Shown here piece by piece: positions 1-6,234 of a stretch of DNA of 15,226 nucleotides (within the stretch, counting starts at the first letter, position 1; every line of letters begins with the position of its first letter). The position numbers and the translations under genes were made by a program. Under the pieces are notes generated by a model. The model worked only from the letters and a program-made list of their open reading frames with translations. It was not told the origin of the DNA and did not search any database. This stretch comes from SAR324 cluster bacterium. Lineage in GTDB: Bacteria > SAR324 > JACQKK01. The DNA is taken from NCBI GenBank assembly GCA_027296185.1, contig JAPUJL010000166.1, positions 1-15,226 on the forward strand. The letters run 5' to 3'.

Positions 1-43
1 CGTCGCCAACAACTTGGCCAACGTGGACACCGTCGGCTACAAG
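1..43 (+). repeat. 43-bp segment shared by flgF and flgG (second copy 851-893)
   Basis: Positions 1-43 and 851-893 agree at 41 of 43 bases. Both differences are synonymous (ttg/ctg Leu and aac/aat Asn). The segment encodes the rod-protein signature VANNLANVDTVGYK in both genes. Similarity at the DNA level drops right after the shared Lys codon. The repeat may extend left of the window. Confidence 0.85.
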
Positions 44-715
44 GCGGATCAGCCCACCTTCGCTTCCGTGTTCGCCCGCACCATGGGCATCGCATCGGAA
101 TCCGACGAGGAATCGTTCTTCCACCACGATCACCTGCCGCCCTACACCGGGGTGGGCCAGGGCTATGTGGCGACGAGCGACATGGGCAAGAACTACGATA
201 TGGGCCGGCTGCGCGAAACGGGCAACCGGCTCGACTTCGCGCTGACCGACCGCGACAGCTTCTTCAGCGTCATCACGCCCCAAGGGGAACGATTTTCCCG
301 GGCCGGCAACTTTCGCCTCAACACGGAAAATCAGTTGGTGACGGCGGAAGGGCTCACGGTAAACGGCAAGGAAGGCCCCCTGACCATCGAGGGCGAGGAT
401 GTCCAAGTCACCGAGGACGGCACGATCCTGGTGGACGGCGAGGCGATCGGCGGCATGAAAGTGGTCACCTTCCCCTTCCCGGAGCGCCTGCAAAAACTCG
501 GAAACTCCCTCTTCGCCCCCATCGACGAGGAGAACGCACCCCGCATCGTCGAGAACGTGCAACTGGTGCAGGGATCGGTGGAAACCTCCAACGTCGAGGT
601 GGTGACGGAAATGGTGCGCATGATCCAGGCGCAACGCTCCTACGAGACCGCCCAGCGCGCCATCCGCACCCAGGATGAGATGAACCGCCAGGCGATCACC
701 CTGGCCGAAGTGTAA
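2..715 (+). CDS. flgF: Flagellar basal-body rod protein FlgF, 5' end missing
   Basis: Proximal/middle rod subunit of the flagellar basal body, exported by the flagellar type III apparatus and assembled in the periplasm below FlgG. The gene runs off the left edge: the first full codon (position 2) is inside the N-terminal rod signature VANNLANVDTVGYK, so roughly 20 residues and the start are missing. The C-terminal half has the rod-family ending NVEVVTEMVRMIQAQRSYET followed by AIRTQDEMNRQAI. The visible part is 237 codons, giving a full length near 255 residues, normal for FlgF. The next gene is flgG, 73 bp downstream, the usual flgF-flgG pair. FlgF rather than another hook/rod paralogue is inferred mainly from size and from its place before flgG. 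Confidence 0.9.
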   Translation, partial: VANNLANVDTVGYKADQPTFASVFARTMGIASESDEESFFHHDHLPPYTGVGQGYVATSDMGKNYDMGRLRETGNRLDFALTDRDSFFSVITPQGERFSRAGNFRLNTENQLVTAEGLTVNGKEGPLTIEGEDVQVTEDGTILVDGEAIGGMKVVTFPFPERLQKLGNSLFAPIDEENAPRIVENVQLVQGSVETSNVEVVTEMVRMIQAQRSYETAQRAIRTQDEMNRQAITLAEV

Positions 716-788
716 GCCAACCCGCCGCGGAGAGCCGGTAACCCCGCGCCCCGCAGCGTCAACCGTAGCGAAAAAGAGAGCCCGCCTT

Positions 789-1577
789 ATGATGCGATCG
801 CTTTTTGTGTCCGCCACCGGTATGGGTGCCCAGCAACGGCAGATCGATACCGTCGCCAACAACCTGGCCAATGTGGACACCGTCGGCTACAAGAAGAGCC
901 GCAACAATTTCCAGGACCTGCTCTACCAAATCGACCGCACCGCCGGTTCCCAATCGTCCCAGAACACCACGGTTCCCGTGGGGATTCACTCCGGGCACGG
1001 CGTCAAGCACGTCTCGACGGAGAAGATCTTCACCCAGGGGGACATGAAGAACACGCGGGTGGAACTGGACATCGCGATCGAGGGAATCGGCTTCTTTCAG
1101 ATCCTTCAGCCCAACGGCGCCATCGCCTACTCCCGCGCCGGAAACTTTCAGCGCGACCAGCAAGGGCGCGTGGTGACCCCGGACGGTTTCCCCGTCGAGC
1201 CGGAGATCATCATCCCGGAGGACGCCCGGGCGGTATCCGTCGGCATGGACGGCACGGTCGCCGTGCAAGTGGGCGAGGAAACCCTGCCCACCCCGGTCGG
1301 CACCATCCAACTGGCGCGGTTCTCCAACCCCGCCGGCCTCTCGCCGATCGGCAAGAACCTGTTCTCCCCCACCGTGGCTTCGGGCAATGCCATCGTGGAA
1401 ATCCCCGGCGTGAACAGCATGGGCACGTTGGTCCAGGGATTCTTGGAGATGTCCAACGTGAGCGTGGTGGACGAGATGATCAACATGATCATCGCCCAGC
1501 GGGCCTATGAGATAAATTCCAAAGCCATCCAGACCTCCGACGACATGCTGCAGACCGCCAACAACATCATGCGGTAG
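789..1577 (+). CDS. flgG: Flagellar distal-rod protein FlgG
   Basis: Distal-rod subunit: forms the outer part of the axial drive shaft, which passes through the P and L rings and joins the hook. The 262 residues are the usual FlgG length. The N-terminus MMRSLFVSATGM is close to the standard FlgG start, followed by the rod signature VANNLANVDTVGYK at about residues 22-35. The C-terminus carries NVSVVDEMINMIIAQRAYE and a final AIQTSDDMLQTANNIMR, which pair with the N-terminal helix in the D0 coiled coil. ATG 789 is preceded by a purine-rich AAGAGAG at good spacing; ATG 792 is also possible. flgA starts 26 bp downstream, so the genes are probably co-transcribed. Identification is secure. Confidence 0.97.
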   Translation: MMRSLFVSATGMGAQQRQIDTVANNLANVDTVGYKKSRNNFQDLLYQIDRTAGSQSSQNTTVPVGIHSGHGVKHVSTEKIFTQGDMKNTRVELDIAIEGIGFFQILQPNGAIAYSRAGNFQRDQQGRVVTPDGFPVEPEIIIPEDARAVSVGMDGTVAVQVGEETLPTPVGTIQLARFSNPAGLSPIGKNLFSPTVASGNAIVEIPGVNSMGTLVQGFLEMSNVSVVDEMINMIIAQRAYEINSKAIQTSDDMLQTANNIMR

Positions 1578-1603
1578 GCCCCTAAACCGATAGGACTGTC
1601 CCG

Positions 1604-2584
1604 ATGACCCTTCCCCACAAAGCCATTCTGTGGCTGCTCTGCCTCGCCGGCGCCGCGCAACTCGCGCTGGCCCAGGAGCAGGATCCCGAGAAGATTCTGG
1701 TGCGCGTGCTGCCCAGTGCGGAGGTATTCGGGGAACGGTTCTCCCTCGGCGAAATCGCGGAGATGGACGGCTTCGACATCAAGGCGATGAAGGTCCTCGC
1801 GGCGATCGAGGTGGGCCGTTCGCCCATGCCGGGCCGCTCCCTGCGGTTGAGCGAGCGCTTGATCCTGACCCGCCTGCGGCCCTCGATCGACGTGAAGCGG
1901 CTGATCCTGCACGTGCCCGATAAAGCCCACGTCACCCGCGCGTCGCTACGCATCCCCGGCGCCGAGATCGAGCGGCTGGTGCTGGAGCAAGCGGCGGCCG
2001 ATACGGGTGCCAACCCGGAAGACCTGAAGCAAGAATTGCGGGGCTCGATCAACGACGCGGTGTTGCCCAAGGGCGAGCTGGAGTGGGCCATCAGTCCGCT
2101 CGGCCGGTATATCTCTCCCACCGGCGACCGAACGTACCTGGCCGTGGCGCGGATCGACGGCAAGGACGTCTGGCGCACCACGGTACGGCTGAAGCAGAAG
2201 GTCTACCAGCAGGTGGTCATCGCCGCCTCGCCCATCCGCCGCAACGCCACGATCCAACGCTCGGACCTGAAACTCGAGCGTCGGCCCGCCGGGCGGGAGG
2301 CGGCACCGTTGCCCGGCTCCATCGACGAGGTGGTGGGCAAGATCGCCCGCCGCCCCATCGGCGCCAACGAGGCCATCCGCCGCGATATGTTCCTGGAACC
2401 CCATGCCGTCTCGGAGGGTGGGCGCGTGGTGGTGCTCTACCGCACCGCGCGGGTCTCCGTGCGAGTCACCGGCGTGGCCCTGGTGGGCGGGCATGTGGGG
2501 GATTTCATTCCGGTGAAAAACCTCCAGTCGGGTAAAATCGTCTACGGCGTCATCGAGGGCAGCGAGATCGTCCGTGTCAACTGA
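1604..2584 (+). CDS. flgA: Flagellar P-ring assembly chaperone FlgA
   Basis: Periplasmic chaperone that helps FlgI assemble into the P ring around the rod. Residues 1-23 form a Sec signal peptide (K6, then a hydrophobic run, ending A-L-A before Q24). The middle (about 30-130) shows the FlgA N-terminal pattern, with SLGEIAEMDG and GRSPMPGRSLRL. The C-terminal SAF/ChapFlgA domain runs from about 204 to the end, with IRRNATIQRSDL, IGANEAIRRDM and the final GKIVYGVIEGSEIVRVN. At 326 residues it is clearly longer than the about 220 residues of enterobacterial FlgA. An AGGA lies upstream of the ATG. It stands directly before flgH and flgI, its functional partner. Confidence 0.95.
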   Translation: MTLPHKAILWLLCLAGAAQLALAQEQDPEKILVRVLPSAEVFGERFSLGEIAEMDGFDIKAMKVLAAIEVGRSPMPGRSLRLSERLILTRLRPSIDVKRLILHVPDKAHVTRASLRIPGAEIERLVLEQAAADTGANPEDLKQELRGSINDAVLPKGELEWAISPLGRYISPTGDRTYLAVARIDGKDVWRTTVRLKQKVYQQVVIAASPIRRNATIQRSDLKLERRPAGREAAPLPGSIDEVVGKIARRPIGANEAIRRDMFLEPHAVSEGGRVVVLYRTARVSVRVTGVALVGGHVGDFIPVKNLQSGKIVYGVIEGSEIVRVN

Positions 2585-2648
2585 ATCGAGAGTGCCCACC
2601 CGGCGGGGCAGTGCCGAACCGATCCCATTCCCCATGATGGCCGATCCC

Positions 2649-3437
2649 ATGCGCAGACTACGACGACTCGGATTTGCCGCGGCGTGGGCCGCCCTGACGC
2701 TGTTGCCCGCCGGCTGCCTGATGCCCGGCCAGCAGAGGGCGGCGATGCCCGTGGGCGGCGCCCCACTGACCGCGCAGGAAAACGTCCGGCAGCAGGTGCG
2801 GGAGCGGCGCCCGATCAACACGCGCCGGAACCTGTACGAAGGCAGCTTGTGGCGGGGTTCGGCCTCGTGGGGGAACCTGATGCGCGACCACCGCGCCCGG
2901 TTCCGGGGCGACCTGCTCACCGTGCGCGAGCTGAACCGCATCATCAACGTGCCGGATGTCGTCGCCGAACCGGAAGTGCCCGCCGCTCCGCAGGAGGAGC
3001 CGCCGCAACAGCTCGTCGATCCGTTGATCATCTTCCTGGAGGAGCAGCGCATGCGGCGGGAGGATATCGAGCGGGAGCAGGCGGACATTCTCCGCTCGCT
3101 GGATCAGGTGGAAGTGCAGGTGGTGCGCGTGCTGCCCAACGGAAATCTGTTGGTGCGAGGCACCCATCCGCCGATCTTCCGGGACAACAACCGGGTCAAG
3201 TACCTGTTCAGCATCAAGGGCATCGTCCGTCCCCGGGACGTCGACGACGACAACTCGATCGTCTCCACCAAGCTGAGCAAGGCCGAATACAAGCTTACCC
3301 GCCTCGTGAAGCGGGAATCCCTGCCCCTGGGCTCGTTGGCCCGGGCCGGGGGCCGGAAACGGGAAGGCGCGTTGCTGGACCGCTTCACCGATTTTCTCAC
3401 CACGCCGAGCCAGCGCACCGTGGGCACCGGCCGCTAA
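2649..3437 (+). CDS. flgH: Flagellar L-ring protein FlgH (lipoprotein)
   Basis: Outer-membrane lipoprotein forming the L ring, the bushing through which the rod leaves the cell. From ATG 2649 the protein is 262 residues, with an Arg-rich n-region (MRRLRRLG), a hydrophobic stretch and the candidate lipidated Cys23 in LLPAGC. FlgH hallmarks follow: SLWRGSASWGNL with RFRGDLLTV, then VRVLPNGNLLVRG, FSIKGIVRPRDV and NSIVSTKLSKAEY. The usual Ser/Asn-rich middle is replaced by a Pro/Glu-rich, coiled-coil-like segment (EEQRMRREDIEREQADIL). An in-frame GTG at 2574, overlapping flgA by 11 bases, would add 25 residues, and ATG 2634 would add 5. I prefer 2649 because it places the signal peptide at the N-terminus, although no start has a convincing Shine-Dalgarno sequence. 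Confidence 0.93.
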   Translation: MRRLRRLGFAAAWAALTLLPAGCLMPGQQRAAMPVGGAPLTAQENVRQQVRERRPINTRRNLYEGSLWRGSASWGNLMRDHRARFRGDLLTVRELNRIINVPDVVAEPEVPAAPQEEPPQQLVDPLIIFLEEQRMRREDIEREQADILRSLDQVEVQVVRVLPNGNLLVRGTHPPIFRDNNRVKYLFSIKGIVRPRDVDDDNSIVSTKLSKAEYKLTRLVKRESLPLGSLARAGGRKREGALLDRFTDFLTTPSQRTVGTGR

Positions 3438-3450
3438 CAGGACGGGACGC

Positions 3451-4677
3451 ATGAAGAGCACCACCGGAATTTCCATCGATACCCAAGCCGCGCACCTCCG
3501 CGGCCGCTCGCGCCGCGGGTTCCCCCGGCGGTGGGGAAGCGTGGCGCTTTGCGCCGCCCTGCTCCTGCTCGCCACGGCCTGGGAGGCCTCGGCCATCCGG
3601 GTGAAGGACATCGCCTATCTGCGGGGCGCGCGGGACAATCAGTTGATCGGCTACGGGTTGGTGGTGGGGCTCAACGGCACGGGCGATAGCGAGGACAGCC
3701 TGCTCTCCCGCAAGCCCCTCAGCAACGCCCTGGAACGGATGGCGCTCAGCCTCAACCCGCGCGAGATCGAAGGCCGCAGCATCGCGGCGGTGCTGGTGAC
3801 TGCGACGATGCTCCCCTTCGCCAAAGCCGGGTCGCGAATGGACGTGACGGTGGATACCCTCGGCGATACCATCTCGCTGCGGGGCGGAACGCTCATGTAC
3901 AGCCTGCTCTACGGCGCGAACCAGGTGGTCTATGCCACCGCGCAAGGGCCGGTGACCGGCATTCCGAAAGGCATCGAGTCGCCGTTTCCCGGCGCCGAGC
4001 TGCTCCCAGCCGACGTGGCGGGAGTGGCTACGCGCGCCCCGCGGGTGGATCCCCGCTCCAGCCTGGTCCCCACCAAGGGCTACGTCCTCGGCGGCGCGCT
4101 GGTGGAACGGGAGATCAACCTCAACCTCAACTCCCGCTCCCGCGTGTTCGTGAACCTCAAACGCGGCGACTTCACCACCGCTTTCCGGCTGGCGAAGCTG
4201 ATCAACCGCGAGCTGGGCGACGGCACCGCACGGGCCAAGGACGGGGGCACGGTGGAGATCTCCGTTCCGGACAGCTACCTGGGGCAAACGGTGGAATTGA
4301 TGGCCCGCATCGAAAATCTGGAAATCTTCCCCGATGCGGTGGCCAAGGTGGTGCTGGACGAGCGCTCCGGGACGATCGTAATGGGCCAGCACGTGCGGAT
4401 TTCCCCCATCGCCATCTCCCACGGCGCCATGAGCATCGAAGTCATGGGACCCCCCTCGGCCGCCGAAGGCGAGGATGGCGCGGAAGAGGAAACCGGCGGC
4501 CTGCCGATCAATGTGGCCGAATCGCCCTTTGCCATCATTCTGTTCAAGGGCGACGTCGATCTGAAGGAGGTCGTGGATGGCCTCAACAAAATCGGGGCAT
4601 CGAGCTGGGATTTGGTCCAAATCTTGAAATCCATCAAGACCGCAGGTGCGCTGCACGCGGACCTGGAAATCCGATGA
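3451..4677 (+). CDS. flgI: Flagellar P-ring protein FlgI
   Basis: Subunit of the periplasmic P ring, anchored at the peptidoglycan around the rod. The mature part probably begins at Ile49 (IRVKDIAYLRG), after A-S-A. Typical FlgI blocks follow: NQLIGYGLVVGLNGTGDS, GSRMDVTVDTLGD, SLRGGTLMYSLL, and near the end SGTIVMGQHVRISPIAISHG and ILKSIKTAGALHADLEI. The 408 residues are long for FlgI because the precursor has a 27-residue charged n-region and there is an acidic insertion (SAAEGEDGAEEETGG) in the C-terminal third. The n-region contains SRRGFPR, which resembles a twin-arginine motif. ATG 3451 is preceded by AGGAC. flgJ follows 13 bp later. Confidence 0.96.
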   Translation: MKSTTGISIDTQAAHLRGRSRRGFPRRWGSVALCAALLLLATAWEASAIRVKDIAYLRGARDNQLIGYGLVVGLNGTGDSEDSLLSRKPLSNALERMALSLNPREIEGRSIAAVLVTATMLPFAKAGSRMDVTVDTLGDTISLRGGTLMYSLLYGANQVVYATAQGPVTGIPKGIESPFPGAELLPADVAGVATRAPRVDPRSSLVPTKGYVLGGALVEREINLNLNSRSRVFVNLKRGDFTTAFRLAKLINRELGDGTARAKDGGTVEISVPDSYLGQTVELMARIENLEIFPDAVAKVVLDERSGTIVMGQHVRISPIAISHGAMSIEVMGPPSAAEGEDGAEEETGGLPINVAESPFAIILFKGDVDLKEVVDGLNKIGASSWDLVQILKSIKTAGALHADLEIR

Positions 4678-4690
4678 TTGCGAGGGCGTT

Positions 4691-5008
4691 ATGAGACTCG
4701 ACCCGACGATTCCCCTTCCCTTCAGCGAAGCCACCGTGCGCGCCCGGTTGCTGGTGCGGGATATTCCGGACCCGGATGGCATCGAGGCGGAGCGGCTCAA
4801 GGCGGCGATCCAGGACTTCGAATCCTTGCTGATCGAGCAAATGCTCAAGCAAATGCGAAACTCGATCCCGGATGGCGGGCTGTTCAGCGTCAACCGCGGG
4901 CGCGAGATTTTTAACGAGATGCTCGACGGGGAATATGCCCGGCTCATGAGCAGCCGGGGTGGATTTGGGCTGGCGGAATTCATGCTCAGCCGGATGGGCC
5001 CGAAATGA
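4691..5008 (+). CDS. flgJ: Short FlgJ-type rod-binding protein, no muramidase domain
   Basis: Rod cap/rod-assembly protein. The 105 residues contain only the rod-binding domain: EAERLKAAIQDFESLLIEQM, MLKQMRNSIPDGGLF and GREIFNEMLDGEYARLMSS match the FlgJ N-terminal pattern of F-E-x-L-x-x-x-M-L-K-x-M-R. There is no C-terminal glucosaminidase domain, so another cell-wall hydrolase must open the peptidoglycan, as is usual outside Gamma- and Betaproteobacteria. ATG 4691 is chosen over the in-frame GTG at 4646 because it has a CGAGGG Shine-Dalgarno and avoids a 32-base overlap with flgI. It looks like the last gene of the rod/ring operon: the next 239 bp are non-coding and hold a promoter. Confidence 0.92.
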   Translation: MRLDPTIPLPFSEATVRARLLVRDIPDPDGIEAERLKAAIQDFESLLIEQMLKQMRNSIPDGGLFSVNRGREIFNEMLDGEYARLMSSRGGFGLAEFMLSRMGPK

Positions 5009-5033
5009 ACAACGAAACTGTGACCGAACGTAC

Positions 5034-5060
5034 TCAAGTTATTGGCGGAAGACCCGATAA
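5034..5060 (+). promoter_or_regulatory. Sigma-28 (FliA)-type promoter upstream of flgM
   Basis: TCAAGTTA (5034-5041) and CCCGATAA (5053-5060) are separated by exactly 11 bp. Against the enterobacterial FliA consensus TAAAGTTT-N11-GCCGATAA they match at 6/8 and 7/8. Transcription should start near 5067-5070, giving a leader of about 180 nt before flgM. The position, between the rod/ring genes and the flgM-flgN-flgK-flgL block, is where a late-class promoter is expected. Confidence 0.82.
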
Positions 5061-5144
5061 GACTAGCAACGGGTATTCCGTGTCAGCACGTGGCGCCCGG
5101 GATGAACCGATTATTCCATACTCGACACGATAGGTTCGGACCGG

Positions 5145-5162
5145 CCCGGCGGGAGTGCCGGG
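5145..5162 (+). promoter_or_regulatory. GGA-loop hairpin in the flgM leader (candidate CsrA site)
   Basis: CCCGGC (5145-5150) and GCCGGG (5157-5162) form a perfect 6-bp GC stem with the six-base loop GGGAGT, which presents GGA. CsrA/RsmA proteins prefer GGA in a short hairpin loop. A second GGA pair lies in the flgM Shine-Dalgarno at about 5237-5244 (GGAGGAGA). The hairpin is visible; CsrA binding is inferred. Confidence 0.4.
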
Positions 5163-5247
5163 AGCCCCGTACACGAAGCGGCGGAATGGGCTGCGAGCGG
5201 ATTCTCGTGGCCTCGTCCCGGCATTGGAAAGAGATGGAGGAGAACCG

Positions 5248-5562
5248 ATGAAAGTCACCGGACAGGATCCGGCCAAGACCGCAGAACTCACCCTCGGCAA
5301 GGCCAAGGGCAAGGAGGGCAAGGATGCCCGGCCTTCCCCGGCCGCCGGTGGAGAGGCGCGCAAGCCGGCTCAGCTGCCCACCAACGCCTCGCTGACCACC
5401 ACACGGGTCAAGGAGGCGATCCGCAACGAGCCGGATGTCCGGGCGGAACGGGTGGCCGAGTTGCGCGAGCGGCTCAAGAGCGGTTCCTACAAGGTCGACG
5501 CGGACAAGCTTGCCGGCAAGATGCTCGACGAGTCGATCCGCGACGATCTGGAGAAACCCTGA
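5248..5562 (+). CDS. flgM: Anti-sigma-28 factor FlgM
   Basis: Binds and inhibits FliA until the hook-basal body is complete, then is exported through it, releasing late-gene transcription. ATG 5248 is fixed by a strong GGAGGAGA Shine-Dalgarno 3-4 bases upstream; a longer in-frame reading from 5155 has no such signal. The protein has 104 residues. The first half is low-complexity (Lys, Gly, Ala, Pro), fitting the disordered FlgM N-terminus. The second half (about 50-100) carries the sigma-binding FlgM pattern: TTTRVKEAIRNEPDVRAERV, then ELRERLKSGSYKVDADKLAGK and KMLDES. It is the first gene behind the sigma-28-type promoter, suggesting the standard negative feedback loop. flgN follows after 137 bp. 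Confidence 0.93.
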   Translation: MKVTGQDPAKTAELTLGKAKGKEGKDARPSPAAGGEARKPAQLPTNASLTTTRVKEAIRNEPDVRAERVAELRERLKSGSYKVDADKLAGKMLDESIRDDLEKP

Positions 5563-5699
5563 CCGGAACGGCGGCCCGGAGCCACGAGGCCCGATCTGGC
5601 GCTCCCGGCACCGCGCCGCCCCAAGCCTGAAGCCATCGCCCGAACCGCCCACCGGCCTCACCGTCACCGAACCCCCAGGCTCTCATCGGAATCCAAGCC

Positions 5700-6194
5700 A
5701 TGCAGCAGTATCTTCCCGAACTTCTGGAACTCCTCAAGGAAGAGATCCTCCATCACGCGGCCCTCGAGCACGAGCTGGAGCAAGAGGCCGATCTGGACGG
5801 CTCCCTCAACGGCAGCGAGTTGCTCCAGATTCAGATGCGCAAAACCAAGTGCGTCCGCGACATTCGCGACCTGGAGGAGCGGCGCATCGAGCTGGTGAGC
5901 CGCATCGCCCAGGATTGGGGCGAGTCCACCGAGGCCATCACCCTGAGCCGCATCATCGGGCGCGCACCCATTCGCGAGGGCCCGGCCCTGCAACAGTGCT
6001 ACTCGGAGTTGCAAGACCTGGTGCACCGCATCCGGAATCTGGCCCAGGTGACCAGCGCCAATGCCCAGGCCCGGCTGAAGGCGATCGACGCGACCCTCGC
6101 GGCGATCAAGGAGGCGCTGAAGATTCACTCCACTTACTCCGAGGCGGGCCGGTTGCAAAAGGCCACCCCGACTCTCAAGTCCACTTCCGCCTGA
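5700..6194 (+). CDS. flgN: FlgN-type flagellar export chaperone
   Basis: Cytoplasmic chaperone that keeps FlgK and FlgL soluble and delivers them to the flagellar export gate. The 164-residue product is almost entirely helical and charged, with long coiled-coil stretches (LLELLKEEILHHAALEHELE, RDIRDLEERRIELVSRIAQD) and a C-terminal helix (ANAQARLKAIDATLAAIKEA) as in FlgN. The family is weakly conserved, so position between flgM and flgK is a large part of the evidence. A GGAA lies about 10 bases before the ATG. The 137-bp gap after flgM is GC-rich and shows no promoter I trust. flgK starts 40 bp downstream. Confidence 0.85.
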   Translation: MQQYLPELLELLKEEILHHAALEHELEQEADLDGSLNGSELLQIQMRKTKCVRDIRDLEERRIELVSRIAQDWGESTEAITLSRIIGRAPIREGPALQQCYSELQDLVHRIRNLAQVTSANAQARLKAIDATLAAIKEALKIHSTYSEAGRLQKATPTLKSTSA

Positions 6195-6234
6195 GCGCGG
6201 AGGAGGGCACCACCGCCTGAGAAACGCCGACACC

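Noticed and set aside
1946..3088. Minus-strand open frame of 380 codons opposite flgA/flgH
   Set aside because: Composition is a shadow of the coding strand (Arg/Ser/His-rich), and both opposing genes are secure.
3397..5037. Minus-strand open frame of 546 codons opposite flgI/flgJ
   Set aside because: It is antisense to well-identified flgI and flgJ, has no family features, and long antisense frames are expected in GC-rich coding DNA.
5126..5133. Second sigma-28 -10-like sequence CACGATAG
   Set aside because: The correctly spaced -35 position (5107-5114) does not resemble TAAAGTTT.
5435..6220. Plus-strand open frame of 261 codons across flgM and flgN
   Set aside because: Arg/Gly/Pro-rich with no recognisable pattern; it lies out of frame with flgM and flgN, which have family signatures.
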